NCBI RefSeq assembly: GCF_014256275.1
Contig: NZ_JACCFE010000002.1
Span: 7,007,501-7,071,500 of the forward strand
DNA from: Rhodococcus sp. 4CII
Lineage (GTDB): Bacteria; Actinomycetota; Actinomycetes; Mycobacteriales; Mycobacteriaceae
Length of the DNA stretch: 64,000 nucleotides
Direction of reading: 5' to 3'
The notes under the pieces were generated by a model. That model was not told where the DNA came from. It searched no databases and saw only the letters and a program-made list of their open reading frames with translations. Positions 41,607 to 50,374 of this stretch are shown in pieces (positions within the stretch are counted from its first letter, which is position 1; every line of letters begins with the position of its first letter). Made by a program: the position numbers and the translations under genes.

Positions 41607-42176
41607 CTAGTGAGTAGGCCAGTTGGTCAGCATGGAGTCGAGTGCATCGAGAATTCTGGGCCAGCTGTCCTCGCTGTCCGGTGGGCTGTGGCTGAAGGCT
41701 CCGACCGATTCGAGGCTGGCATAGCCATGGAAGACGCTGCCCAGCAATCGAACTGCGTGAGTCTGATCCAGGTCGGTAAGGCCGTAGCCTCGCAGAATTG
41801 CGCGCATCATCTGTGAATGGCGTCTGCCTGCGCTCGCGGCCGCAGTCTCCGGATCGAGTTGCATCTGGGACGCGGCGTACCGGCCGGGGTGCGCTCTCGC
41901 GTAGCTGCGGTAGACGTTCGCGAAGGCGATCAGGGCGTCATGGCCGGAACGGCCGGCCACAGCGTCCGCGGCCTGCTCTGCCATTTCCTCGAGGGCGAGA
42001 AGAGCAATCCTGGTCTTGAGGTCCTGGGTGCTCTTCAGGTGGGAGTACAGGCTTGCGGCCTTGACGTCGAATTGCCGGGCGACTGCGGACACTGTCACCT
42101 GCTCGAAGCCGACTTCGTCCGCCAGTTCGGCCCCTGCCTGGGTGAGGCGTTCCGGGGTGAGCCCTGCACGTGCCAT
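41607..42176 (-). CDS. TetR-family regulator (WHG-domain type)
   Basis: A 189-residue TetR protein. The helix-turn-helix occupies residues about 8-55 (ELADEVGFEQVTVSAVARQF, DVKAASLYSHLKSTQDLKTR). The ligand domain has HPGRYAASQMQLDPETAAAS and LLGSVFHGYASLESVGAFSH, typical of TetR proteins with a WHG C-terminal domain. It is divergent from the SGNH hydrolase gene, and a perfect palindrome lies 34 bases upstream of its start, so it probably represses both genes. Confidence 0.92.
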   Translation of the reverse strand: MARAGLTPERLTQAGAELADEVGFEQVTVSAVARQFDVKAASLYSHLKSTQDLKTRIALLALEEMAEQAADAVAGRSGHDALIAFANVYRSYARAHPGRYAASQMQLDPETAAASAGRRHSQMMRAILRGYGLTDLDQTHAVRLLGSVFHGYASLESVGAFSHSPPDSEDSWPRILDALDSMLTNWPTH

Positions 42177-42209
42177 GTCCGACCTGCTCCATCCGACCGA
42201 TAGTGATCC

Positions 42210-42234
42210 ATTTGCCTATATAGTATAGGCAAAT
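42210..42234. promoter_or_regulatory. Candidate TetR operator (11-bp inverted repeat)
   Basis: ATTTGCCTATA (42210-42220) and TATAGGCAAAT (42224-42234) form a perfect inverted repeat around TAG. Weaker outer arms GATAGT and ACTATC flank it. The site is AT-rich in GC-rich surroundings, and sits between the divergent TetR and SGNH hydrolase genes, where it would overlap both promoters. Confidence 0.85.
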
Positions 42235-42332
42235 TACTATCATCTATAGTCACGTTGTCGTGATGCCCGAACGTCGCTGTCGCCGGCACCACGGCGGCTG
42301 CGGCACCCACAAACCACGTACAGGTGAAACCC

Positions 42333-43526
42333 ATGCACACCCAGAACAGCTGGATCACCACTGCCCGCACCGAGGATCTTCTGTTCGGCGCTCTCGAGCT
42401 CGAGCGCACCGAGCGCGGCATAGTCCCGCACCGCCTTCCGGCCCGCGCCCGCGCGCAATGCGCCGACAGTCAACTGACGATGGCGGAAGCACAGCCCTCA
42501 GGCGTGCGGCTGGTTTTCCGCACTCGCGCAACGACTATCGAACTCGACACGCTGCCCACCAAATTGATCTACAACGGGGCTCCGCCGCGACCTCACGGGG
42601 TGTACGACCTGCTCGTCGACGGTCGACTGGTCGGTCAGGCCAGCGCGCCGGGTGGCGATACGGTGACCATCGATATGGCGACGGGGACCGCGCAGAGGCA
42701 GACGGGACCCGTCAGCACTGTCCGTTTCACGGATCTGTCCGACCTCGTCAAGACCGTGCAGATCTGGCTGCCACACAATGAGTGCACCGAACTCGTCGGC
42801 TTGCGCACCGACGCAGAGATCGAGGCTGCGCCGGACGAGGGTCGCCGCGTGTGGCTGCATCACGGCAGCTCGATCAGTCATGGCTCCGGTGCCGCCGGTC
42901 CCTCCACCACCTGGCCGGCACTAGCCGCCGCCCGTGGGGGTGTGGAACTGATCAATCTCGGGTTGGGCGGCAGCGCCCTGCTGGACCCGTTCACCGCCCG
43001 CGCGCTACGCGACACCCCCGCCGACCTGATCAGCGTCAAAATCGGCATCAATCTGGTCAATACCGACGTGATGCGCTTGCGTGCGTTCGGCCCGGCCGTG
43101 CATGGCTTCCTCGACACCATCCGGGAAGGCCATCCCACCACGCCGCTGTTGATCGTCTCGCCGATTCATTGCCCTATTCACGAGGACACTCCGGGACCCG
43201 GCGCCTTCGACTTCGATGCGCTCGGCAGGGGAGAGCTGCGATTCGTGGCTACGGGAGATCCCGCCGAGCGCGCTGCGGGAAAGTTGACGCTCCGAACCAT
43301 CCGGGACGAGTTGGCTCGAATCGTGGCGCAGCGGGCGATGGACGACCCCCATCTGCACTACCTCGACGGATGCGATCTGTACGGCGAAGCCGACCACGTC
43401 GATCTGCCGTTACCCGATCAACTCCACCCCGACGCCGCCACCCACCGCGTCATCGGGGAACGCTTCGCCGACCGAGCCTTCACGGCCGACGGGGCCTTCG
43501 CGGACCCGGGCGCCGTCACGGCCTGA
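42333..43526 (+). CDS. SGNH/GDSL-family hydrolase
   Basis: A 397-residue protein. An N-terminal beta-sandwich-like domain (residues about 1-165; RLVFRTRATTIELDTLPTKL) precedes an SGNH hydrolase domain. Block I is HHGSSISHGSG (nucleophile serine), block II is INLGLGGSALLD (glycine), block III is VKIGINLVNTD (asparagine), and the C-terminal aspartate-histidine pair is PDQLHPDAATH. All catalytic residues are present, so it is an esterase, lipase or deacetylase. ATG 42333 is used; GTG 42324 is the alternative. The substrate is not evident. Confidence 0.88.
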   Translation: MHTQNSWITTARTEDLLFGALELERTERGIVPHRLPARARAQCADSQLTMAEAQPSGVRLVFRTRATTIELDTLPTKLIYNGAPPRPHGVYDLLVDGRLVGQASAPGGDTVTIDMATGTAQRQTGPVSTVRFTDLSDLVKTVQIWLPHNECTELVGLRTDAEIEAAPDEGRRVWLHHGSSISHGSGAAGPSTTWPALAAARGGVELINLGLGGSALLDPFTARALRDTPADLISVKIGINLVNTDVMRLRAFGPAVHGFLDTIREGHPTTPLLIVSPIHCPIHEDTPGPGAFDFDALGRGELRFVATGDPAERAAGKLTLRTIRDELARIVAQRAMDDPHLHYLDGCDLYGEADHVDLPLPDQLHPDAATHRVIGERFADRAFTADGAFADPGAVTA

Positions 43527-43594
43527 ACCGAGGCTTCGTCGTCGGAGCCCGGGATCGCACCGGCATCGTCCCGCCTCGGTTCGTCGGCCGGTCT

Positions 43595-44239
43595 CTACTG
43601 TGCCCGGAAGCGGTCCATGATCTCGGTGATGTGGTGGGCGCTCATCGGGTCCGCGTCGAGATCGTCCGCGCCGGGCCGAAGTCCCGCGATCATGATGGCC
43701 ATGATCCGACGCCACCCCGTGTCGGTGACGCCACGCGTTGTCGTGACGACGCCCCGAACGGACCAGAAGATGAGATCGAGGTCGGCGTCGGTGGCATCCT
43801 CACGGATGCGGCCGTGCTGTTTGGCTCGGGCCAAGAGTTCGAACAGGATCCGTCGATACTCGTCCCGCAAGTTCGTGGTCTCGTCGTCGTTCCACATTCG
43901 AGACAGGCATCCCCGGTTCGATGCGAGGATGGCACCGGTGCCGTAGAGCACCTGCTCGAGGCCTTCACCGTTCGGCGCGGAAGACGCCTCGTTGGCGAGC
44001 GCCACGAAGTCGTAGAACACTTGTCGGACTAGCTCGCTGACCAGTGCGTCCTTGGTGGGGAACCGTCGGTAGAGGGTCCCGATCCCGACGCCGGCAACCC
44101 GGGCGATCTCGTCGACGCCCGCATCGATCCCGCGGGTGCTGAACACGGTTGCTGCCGCGTCGAGTAGCCGTTGCCGATTCTCCGCGGCGTCGCGGCGCAG
44201 TACCTTGCCGCCAGCCTGAGTGTTCGCGTCGGACTTCAT
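43595..44239 (-). CDS. TetR-family regulator of the adjacent MFS transporter
   Basis: A 214-residue TetR protein. HTH: RRDAAENRQRLLDAAATVFS, GIDAGVDEIARVAGVGIGTL and YRRFPTKDALVSELVRQVF. The start overlaps the stop of the MFS gene (ATGA), so both are made from one transcript. It would bind the palindrome at 45726-45747 upstream of the MFS gene and so regulate itself and the exporter. The inducer is unknown. Confidence 0.92.
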   Translation of the reverse strand: MKSDANTQAGGKVLRRDAAENRQRLLDAAATVFSTRGIDAGVDEIARVAGVGIGTLYRRFPTKDALVSELVRQVFYDFVALANEASSAPNGEGLEQVLYGTGAILASNRGCLSRMWNDDETTNLRDEYRRILFELLARAKQHGRIREDATDADLDLIFWSVRGVVTTTRGVTDTGWRRIMAIMIAGLRPGADDLDADPMSAHHITEIMDRFRAQ

Positions 44240-45711
44240 TCGGATTTGTCGCCCACCAGTGTGCCGCCCGCGACCATCGCGAGTTCCGGGTGCCGCAGCC
44301 CGATCGACGCTTCGAGATGCGTGGCCTGGTCCCGTTTCATCGCCGGGATGAACAGGGCCGCGACCGCGCCGAGGCCGACTGCGACGCCGAGCATGAGGAA
44401 TCCGTGCGTGTAGCCGGATTCCTGCGGAACCCCCGTGGGGGAGGCTCCGGAGGTGACGACGCTGGCCATGAACGCGGCGCCCAGCGCGCCGCCGATCGTG
44501 CGGATGTTGGCGTTCATACCGCTCGCGACGCCGGTTTGTTCCGGTGACACGGCGCCGACGACGACATTCGACATTGCCGAGAATGCCAGGCCGAAACCGA
44601 TCCCGACCAACGACATGGCGAGGTAGATATCTATCTCGGTCTGATGTAGAAACGCCACCACGAAGTACCCGATCGCACTCACGAGGGACCCCGCGATCAA
44701 AAGGTTCTTCGAACCCAGTCGAGCCGCGAGGCGGCCGGAGGCGAGTCCGAGAAGGAACATTCCCGCGCTCACGGGAAGCAGCATCAGTCCCGACTCGGTG
44801 ACCGACGCACCGAAGCCGTATCCGGCGGACGTGGGTGTCTGCAGGAACTGCGGGAGGAAACCGAATGCTGCGTACATGCCGACCCCCATCAGCAGCGCCA
44901 GCAGGTTGGCGGCCCAGACGCTTCGGATGCGCATCATCGTCATGTCGATCAGCGGATTGGCGGATCGCGATTCGGCGACCACCCAGGTCGCCACCAGCAC
45001 GGCCGCCGCCACCAGCAGCCCGACGACGATCGGTGAACCCCACCCCCACGTCGGGGCCTGGCTCACGCCGAGCAGTAGCGCGACGAGCCACCCGGACAAC
45101 AGCAGCGCGGTGAGCCAGTTTATTTTTCCGGCAGTTCGGACGCGGGACTCGGGGACCAGGATCTGCGCGGCCACCCCTGCCAGGACGACCATGATCATCG
45201 GGATCCAGAAGAGCCAGTGATAGCTCAGAACGGCAACGATGGGACCGGCAAGGACGATGCCGAGACCCGCGCCGACCGCGGTGAGGGCGGCGATGATTCC
45301 CACGGCGCCGACCACCTTGTCCTCGGGAAACTCGTCCCGGATGATGCCGAACGCCAAGGGCAGCACCCCGCCTCCGATGCCCTGGATCACCCTGGCCGCG
45401 ATCATCACCGACAGCGAGGTGGCGAGGGCTGCGAGTAGCGATCCTGCCGCCAATGCGACGAGCGCGACGACGAACACACGCTTCTTCCCATGCATGTCAC
45501 CGAGTCGTCCCATGACCGGCGTAAAAATCGACGCCGACAACAGGTAGGCAGTCAACACCCAGGTGATGTCGCTCTGCGTCGTGCCCAGCCCCGACTCGAG
45601 GGTGGGCAGCACCGGCATGACCAGTGACTGCAGGAGGGCAAAGGCGCCGACGCCGAGCGTGAGCACGGCAAAGGTCAGCTGATGGTGCGTCCGCGTCGAG
45701 GCGGTTTCCAT
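44236..45711 (-). CDS. MFS drug exporter (DHA2, 14 transmembrane segments)
   Basis: A 491-residue major facilitator. WVLTAYLLSASIFTPVMGRL with GDMHGKKRVF is motif A; RVIQGIGGGVLPLAFGIIRD is motif B; GAGLGIVLAGPIVAVLSYHW is the motif C antiporter signature. Fourteen hydrophobic segments are countable, as in EmrB/QacA-like proton antiporters. ATG 45711 is preceded by GGGAG. It is the first gene of an operon with a TetR gene. Expected substrates are lipophilic drugs or metabolites. Confidence 0.92.
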   Translation of the reverse strand: METASTRTHHQLTFAVLTLGVGAFALLQSLVMPVLPTLESGLGTTQSDITWVLTAYLLSASIFTPVMGRLGDMHGKKRVFVVALVALAAGSLLAALATSLSVMIAARVIQGIGGGVLPLAFGIIRDEFPEDKVVGAVGIIAALTAVGAGLGIVLAGPIVAVLSYHWLFWIPMIMVVLAGVAAQILVPESRVRTAGKINWLTALLLSGWLVALLLGVSQAPTWGWGSPIVVGLLVAAAVLVATWVVAESRSANPLIDMTMMRIRSVWAANLLALLMGVGMYAAFGFLPQFLQTPTSAGYGFGASVTESGLMLLPVSAGMFLLGLASGRLAARLGSKNLLIAGSLVSAIGYFVVAFLHQTEIDIYLAMSLVGIGFGLAFSAMSNVVVGAVSPEQTGVASGMNANIRTIGGALGAAFMASVVTSGASPTGVPQESGYTHGFLMLGVAVGLGAVAALFIPAMKRDQATHLEASIGLRHPELAMVAGGTLVGDKSE

Positions 45712-45725
45712 GAATACTCCCAACA

Positions 45726-45747
45726 AAGCGGAGCGTTCACTCCGCTT
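45726..45747. promoter_or_regulatory. Candidate TetR operator upstream of the MFS gene
   Basis: AAGCGGAG (45726-45733) and CTCCGCTT (45740-45747) form a perfect inverted repeat with 6 central bases, 15 bases before the MFS start codon. The position would block ribosome access or initiation when occupied. It fits autoregulation by the TetR gene co-transcribed with the transporter. Confidence 0.8.
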
Positions 45748-46661
45748 GCTGAGAAATCTATCATTCGAAGCGCCGTGATTTCTCCATCGCGCCACTTTCC
45801 TCGGAGAACGCTCTGCGCTCTTGGCAATTGAGAGAGTGGGCCTGAGCGTGCCCGCCGCCATCAATACCATCGGGTCGGACTAGCAGACGGGTGGCCAGTC
45901 GCCTCCGCGCATCACGCGACCGGTGTGTGATTTTCGTCGCGAGTATCGCTGTACGGGTCGTCGCCTCGCGGTGCGATGCCGGTGGGGGATCGGCCGGGTG
46001 CCAGTGAGCTACGGTCGAACGCAGAGTCATCGTCGCGGCCGAAGCGACGACCGCCACCTCGGCCGGGCACTGCACGACATCGTTCGCACTCGGTGGCGGA
46101 TGTGTCCTCGCACCCGCGCCTGATTCACGTCGCACCCGCGGCAATTCCGATGCTGACATTCGCCGCCCTCGCGAGCGTTACACCGCACGAGTAATTACCC
46201 GAGCCTGAACGCCTGCATCGCCCATTGGCACGAATCGAAGCGTCAATGGGATCAAGTGTTTTGGTCATCGCCTTGCTGTCGCGCCGAGCCAACTCGGCGT
46301 ACCGGTACCTGGCTCGCGATCGTCATCGGTGACGGACGGTATGCCCGGCTGATGCTCCTCGACCCGAAAGTGGACGATTGGTCGAGGCACAGGCTGGCGC
46401 GACCCTGGCCGTTCGGCGACGTGAGGGTAGGGCATCGACCGGGGGCGTTGGTTGCGCTGAGCATCTCGTTCCGAGTGTTCGTGTTATCGAGGGCAACTCC
46501 AATTCACCTATCGGGCAGAATGTTTCGAATCAGGTTCGAAGTCGGCGTAACGGGGGCCTCAGCAGCCGATCGTCACACTCGGCCGAGCCTGAGTTCGTCA
46601 ACCGTACCGTCGCTGCGCCTCGCCGCATTGCGTGTTCGTTTTTTTCGTTTTACGGTGGGGT
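45748..46661. other. Long intergenic region without supported genes
   Basis: About 910 bases between the MFS operon and the HTH/PIN pair. Open frames exist on both strands but give low-complexity translations. It must contain promoters for both neighbours. An AT-richer patch just before 46662 (GTTTTTTTCGTTTTACGG) may be the promoter of the toxin-antitoxin-like pair. Confidence 0.45.
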
Positions 46662-47120
46662 ATGGGTGCTCTGATGAACCACACGGTGTTGCCGCCCATC
46701 GTCGCCGACCGGGATCTTCTCGCCGAGCTGAAATCCGTTCTCGCTGGTGCTGGAGAGGTGTCGATCTCGACCCCGGACAGGTCGGCGCCGTTGCCGGACA
46801 GCGTCCGAGGTTTGCTCGTCGACGCGGTCACGGCCCTGGATCGGGGGCAGGCGGTGAGGGTGGAGACCCTTCGCACGGTGCTGACGACGCAGGAGGCCGC
46901 GGAACTGTTGGGCATCACGCGGCCGACCCTCGTGCGGTTGCTGGAGGCGGGGAAGATTCCGTATACCTCGCCCGGCCGGCACCGGCGGGTGGAGTTGGCG
47001 GACGTGCTCGAATTCCAGAGGCGCGAGCGCGCGCGCCGGGGCCAGGTGCTCGAGGAGATGGCTCGCGAGGAGACGCCGGATCCCGGTGACGCCGCTGACG
47101 GCTTCGTCTCGACCCGCTGA
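46662..47120 (+). CDS. Excisionase-type HTH protein, probable antitoxin
   Basis: A 152-residue protein. The N-terminal 65 residues are a small alpha/beta part (PPIVADRDLLAELKSVLAGA). Residues about 68-112 are a MerR/excisionase helix-turn-helix: LTTQEAAELLGITRPTLVRL, LEAGKIPYTSPGRHRRVELA. The C-terminus is charged. It precedes a PIN-domain gene by 17 bases, the arrangement of type II toxin-antitoxin pairs in actinobacteria. ATG 46662 is chosen; ATG 46674 is possible. Confidence 0.83.
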   Translation: MGALMNHTVLPPIVADRDLLAELKSVLAGAGEVSISTPDRSAPLPDSVRGLLVDAVTALDRGQAVRVETLRTVLTTQEAAELLGITRPTLVRLLEAGKIPYTSPGRHRRVELADVLEFQRRERARRGQVLEEMAREETPDPGDAADGFVSTR

Positions 47121-47137
47121 TCTGGGGCGGGTGACCG

Positions 47138-48328
47138 ATGACGACCTCCCGGGTGGTTCTCGACGCGTGCGTCATGCTTCCCCAGACCCTGAACAGCCTG
47201 CTGCTGACGCTCGCCGATGCCGACTTGTTCCGACCGGTCTGGACGCCGGATCTGCTCGACGAGGTCGAGCGCAACCTGTCCGACGAGGGTTCTGTGCAGC
47301 CGTCGCAGCAAGCGGCGCAGCGGGTACAGCAGATGCGCAGAGCGTTTCCCCTCGCGGAGGACGAATCACACGGATACCGCGCGCTGATCCCCGCGATGAT
47401 CAACGATCCGAAGAGCCGGCACGTCCTGGCCGCGGCGGTGCGCTCCGGAGCGGCATTGATAGTGACCGCAACCCTGCCGGATTTCCCTCCGTCGGCCCTC
47501 GAGCCGTTCGACGTCGAGGCAATCCACCCCGACGAATTCCTCTGTGATCAACTCGATCTCGACCCGGACGCGGTGGTCGAGTGCATTCACGTGCTGATCA
47601 CCCGCAACGCTCGCCCGCCGCGCACGGTAGGGGAGTTGCTCGCGTCACTCGAGCAACTGACGCCGCGGTTCGTCGACGCCGCCCGCGCCCTACTCGTCGC
47701 CCGGGGTGAGGATCCCGGCGCTGGTGCGGTGCCGTCGGCGTCCTCCCTTCCGGAGTTGACCGACGAGCAGATCAGCGCCTTGCCGCCCGAGATGCAGGAG
47801 GCGTACCTCGAGCTTCGTGCGATGGATCCGGCGGAATTGTTGCGGTTCCTCGGGCATACGAAGCTGGTGAGCGCGGCGTGGGCGTTCCTGACGTCGGTCT
47901 GCGTGGACGGAGACCTGCTGTCCGTGTGGCCGACTGTGGATCCCGACTTCCGGGCCGTACTCGCATGGCGGTGGGTGCAAGACAACCACTATCAGATGAC
48001 CGTCGACGGTTGGGATGGTGAGGCAGTCGCCGAGGATCTCGCCGTGCCGGTGCCGGACCATCCCCTATGGGTGCATTTCGAGCGCGTGCACGTGCGGTCG
48101 TTCCGTGCGATGCTGCCGGATCCTGCGACGTGGGGTATCGGTACCGGAACCAGAATCGTCGCTCCCGGTGTGGAGGTGCTCTATGTGCACGAGATGTCGA
48201 CGCTCGACGGCGGCGTGTGGGAGCCGAACGTTCCTCGGCCTGTGTTTCCGATCCTGATGCATCTCGTCGACGATCGGTGGCTGGTGCGGAACCTGGGGTC
48301 CGAGGAGGACCCGGCCGCCCGCGCCTGA
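47138..48328 (+). CDS. PIN-domain ribonuclease with large C-terminal extension (probable toxin)
   Basis: A 396-residue protein. Residues about 5-150 are a PIN_3-type nuclease: VVLDACVMLPQTLNSLLLTL (first acidic residue), TPDLLDEVERNLSDE, and MINDPKSRHVLAAAVRSGAA with the downstream acidic position in HPDEFLCDQLDLD. Such toxins are usually 130-190 residues. Here about 200 more follow: a linker (PSASSLPELTDEQISALPPE) and a domain, WAFLTSVCVDGDLLSVWPTV to HLVDDRWLVRNLG, whose alternation of helix and strands recalls NTF2-like folds. The fusion is unusual; the extension may bind the target or the antitoxin. Confidence 0.82.
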   Translation: MTTSRVVLDACVMLPQTLNSLLLTLADADLFRPVWTPDLLDEVERNLSDEGSVQPSQQAAQRVQQMRRAFPLAEDESHGYRALIPAMINDPKSRHVLAAAVRSGAALIVTATLPDFPPSALEPFDVEAIHPDEFLCDQLDLDPDAVVECIHVLITRNARPPRTVGELLASLEQLTPRFVDAARALLVARGEDPGAGAVPSASSLPELTDEQISALPPEMQEAYLELRAMDPAELLRFLGHTKLVSAAWAFLTSVCVDGDLLSVWPTVDPDFRAVLAWRWVQDNHYQMTVDGWDGEAVAEDLAVPVPDHPLWVHFERVHVRSFRAMLPDPATWGIGTGTRIVAPGVEVLYVHEMSTLDGGVWEPNVPRPVFPILMHLVDDRWLVRNLGSEEDPAARA

Positions 48329-48583
48329 CTCCCTCGCACACGGACCTCGCCCTATCTGGGACGCATATGATCTCAGCTTCATCGCCGGTGCAACCTGCGG
48401 TAGTCCCACCCGCGGGGTGGATCCGAGCTTGGCAGGCAGCCATCGTAGGTCAATACCCCGACCGACGACGCCCGGCCACGTTGGTTGCTGCTCCGTCCCT
48501 TACGGCTGAGTCCCGCCGGTCGCGCTGACGGCCGCGACGCCGATCCACAGCATGGTTGGGGAGCGATCCAGAAAGGTGCAGTG
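48329..48583. other. Gap between PIN gene and Trp-rich ORF
   Basis: About 255 bases, expected to hold the promoter of the epoxide hydrolase transcript. No inverted repeat or coding frame is supported. Confidence 0.4.
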
Positions 48584-48685
48584 ATGATCGGTGTCGTGTT
48601 CGATCTTCCGGCAGGTATCGGTGACGTGAGATTCTGGCCGTGGACGTGGTGGAACTCTTTCGCGGTCTGGTGGAATCAGTTCTAG
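48584..48685 (+). CDS. Tryptophan-rich 33-residue micro-ORF
   Basis: ATG to TAG encodes 33 residues ending WPWTWWNSFAVWWNQF, six tryptophans in sixteen residues. GAAAGGTG precedes the start at useful spacing. It ends 47 bases before the epoxide hydrolase start. Possible roles: a membrane-active peptide, or a leader peptide in which ribosome progress through tryptophan codons affects the downstream gene. No attenuator-like hairpin was recognised. It could also be a chance frame. Confidence 0.45.
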   Translation: MIGVVFDLPAGIGDVRFWPWTWWNSFAVWWNQF

Positions 48686-48732
48686 AGCCCGCCCGGAGGC
48701 ACCGCTTTCCTCACTCTGTAAGGAGCCACGCC

Positions 48733-49968
48733 GTGACCATCCCGCACGCCTTCGCCCTGGAGCCCACTCCAATCCATGTGTCCGACGAGGTCCTCGATGA
48801 CCTGCACGTCCGTCTCACTCTGACCCGTCCGCCGCTGGATGAGGGGAATGGGGACTGGTCCTATGGCGTCCCGGACAGCTATCTCCGTGAGCTGGTCGCC
48901 CACTGGCGGGACGGCTACGACTGGCGCAAGGCCGAGGCTGCCATCAACTCCTACCAGCATTACCAGGTGAGTGTCGCCGGAGTTCCGGTGCACTTCCTGC
49001 GCAAGCCCGGCCGCGGCCCCCGTCCGATCCCGTTGATCCTCACCCACGGCTGGCCGTGGACGTTCTGGCACTGGTCGAAGGTGATCGACCCGCTCACCGA
49101 TCCGGCCGCGTTCGGTGGTGACCCCGCCGACGCGTTCGACGTCATCGTGCCCTCCCTGCCCGGCTTCGGATTCCCCGGCCCGCTCACCGGATTTTCGGAC
49201 GTCAACTTCTGGAAGGTCTCCGACCTCTGGCACATCCTGATGACCGAGGTCCTGGGATACGAGAAGTACGCAGCCGGGGGCTGCGACATCGGCGGGATCG
49301 TCTCCAGCCAGCTCGGCCACAAGTACGCCGACGAGTTGTACGGCATTCACATCGGCTCCGGGCTGCCGCTCGACTTCTTCAACGGCCCCCGCGCCTGGGA
49401 CTTTGCCCGGAACCGGCCCCTCACCGACGACCAGCCCGCCGACGTCCGCGCCCGCGTCATCGAGCTGGACCACCGCTCGGCGTCCCACCTCGTCGTTCAC
49501 ATGCTCGATGGCGCCACCCTCGCCCACGGGCTGAGCGACTCGCCCGCGGGACTGCTCGCCTGGCTGCTGGAGCGCTGGAATGCGTGGAGCGACAACGGCG
49601 GTGACGTCGAGACCGTCTTCACCAAGGACGATCTGCTCACCCACGCCACGATCTACTGGGTGAACAACTCCATCGCCACGTCGATGCGTTATTATGCCAA
49701 CGCCAACCGCTACCCCTGGGCCCCCGCCCACCACCGCACTCCGGCTGTGCAGGCCCCGGTCGGCCTCACCTTCGTCACGTACGAGAATCCGCCCGGCATC
49801 CATACCGCCGACGAACGTGTCCAGGCGTTCAAGACCGGCCCGCAGGCCAATTGGTTCAACCACGTCAACGTGAACGCCCACGACCACGGCGGTCACTTCA
49901 TCCCCTGGGAGAACCCCGACGCCTGGGTGAGCGACCTGCGCCGCACCTTCCACGGCCGCAGGTCCTGA
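48733..49968 (+). CDS. Epoxide hydrolase (alpha/beta-hydrolase with EHN domain)
   Basis: A 411-residue microsomal-type epoxide hydrolase. An N-terminal EHN domain (residues about 10-115; LHVRLTLTRPPLDEGNGDWS) precedes the hydrolase. The oxyanion motif HGWPWTFWHWSKVI and the nucleophile aspartate in AGGCDIGGIVSSQL are clear; the base histidine is in DHGGHFIPWENPDAW. GTG 48733 follows AAGGAG at 7 bases. It converts epoxides to diols; the real substrate is not evident. It converges on the acyl-CoA ligase gene, with one membrane-protein gene between. Confidence 0.93.
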   Translation: MTIPHAFALEPTPIHVSDEVLDDLHVRLTLTRPPLDEGNGDWSYGVPDSYLRELVAHWRDGYDWRKAEAAINSYQHYQVSVAGVPVHFLRKPGRGPRPIPLILTHGWPWTFWHWSKVIDPLTDPAAFGGDPADAFDVIVPSLPGFGFPGPLTGFSDVNFWKVSDLWHILMTEVLGYEKYAAGGCDIGGIVSSQLGHKYADELYGIHIGSGLPLDFFNGPRAWDFARNRPLTDDQPADVRARVIELDHRSASHLVVHMLDGATLAHGLSDSPAGLLAWLLERWNAWSDNGGDVETVFTKDDLLTHATIYWVNNSIATSMRYYANANRYPWAPAHHRTPAVQAPVGLTFVTYENPPGIHTADERVQAFKTGPQANWFNHVNVNAHDHGGHFIPWENPDAWVSDLRRTFHGRRS

Positions 49969-49974
49969 ACGACC

Positions 49975-50343
49975 ATGTGGGCTCGCGCCCCGGCGGCGTC
50001 GGGGCGGGGCTGGCGGATTTCGTCGGGTGTGTCCGCGGGTGTGCTGTTGGGATTCTTCTGCTATCTGCCGGCGGTGAACCGATGGCAGCACTACGGGGAT
50101 GTGCCGCAGCCGCGGGTGTATCCGCACGAATCGTTCACCTCTCTCGGTTCCGATCCGCCGCCGGTGGGGTATTGGGTGAGCTGGGCGGGACCGGTGGTGT
50201 TTGTGGTGGCGTGCGGGTTGATGACGATTCCGTGGCGGGCTGCCCGGCAGTTCGCCCTGCCGTTGGTGGGCGCGTTCGTGCCGATGGCGGCGTTGGTGGC
50301 GTGGATCTTCATCGGGATGGAGCTGTTCTTCACCCCCGACTGA
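49975..50343 (+). CDS. Small membrane protein downstream of epoxide hydrolase
   Basis: A 122-residue protein with three hydrophobic segments: SGVSAGVLLGFFCYLPAVN, YWVSWAGPVVFVVACGLMTI, and LPLVGAFVPMAALVAWIFIG. It starts 6 bases after the hydrolase stop, so it is probably co-transcribed. No family recognised. Confidence 0.65.
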   Translation: MWARAPAASGRGWRISSGVSAGVLLGFFCYLPAVNRWQHYGDVPQPRVYPHESFTSLGSDPPPVGYWVSWAGPVVFVVACGLMTIPWRAARQFALPLVGAFVPMAALVAWIFIGMELFFTPD

Positions 50344-50374
50344 ACCCGCTGTCGTCGGCGGCCTCACCCTTCGG

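Noticed and set aside
48682..50367. 561-codon open frame on the minus strand across the epoxide hydrolase
   Set aside because: The plus-strand gene has all catalytic motifs and a ribosome site. The minus frame is Arg/Gly/Val-rich without a recognisable domain.
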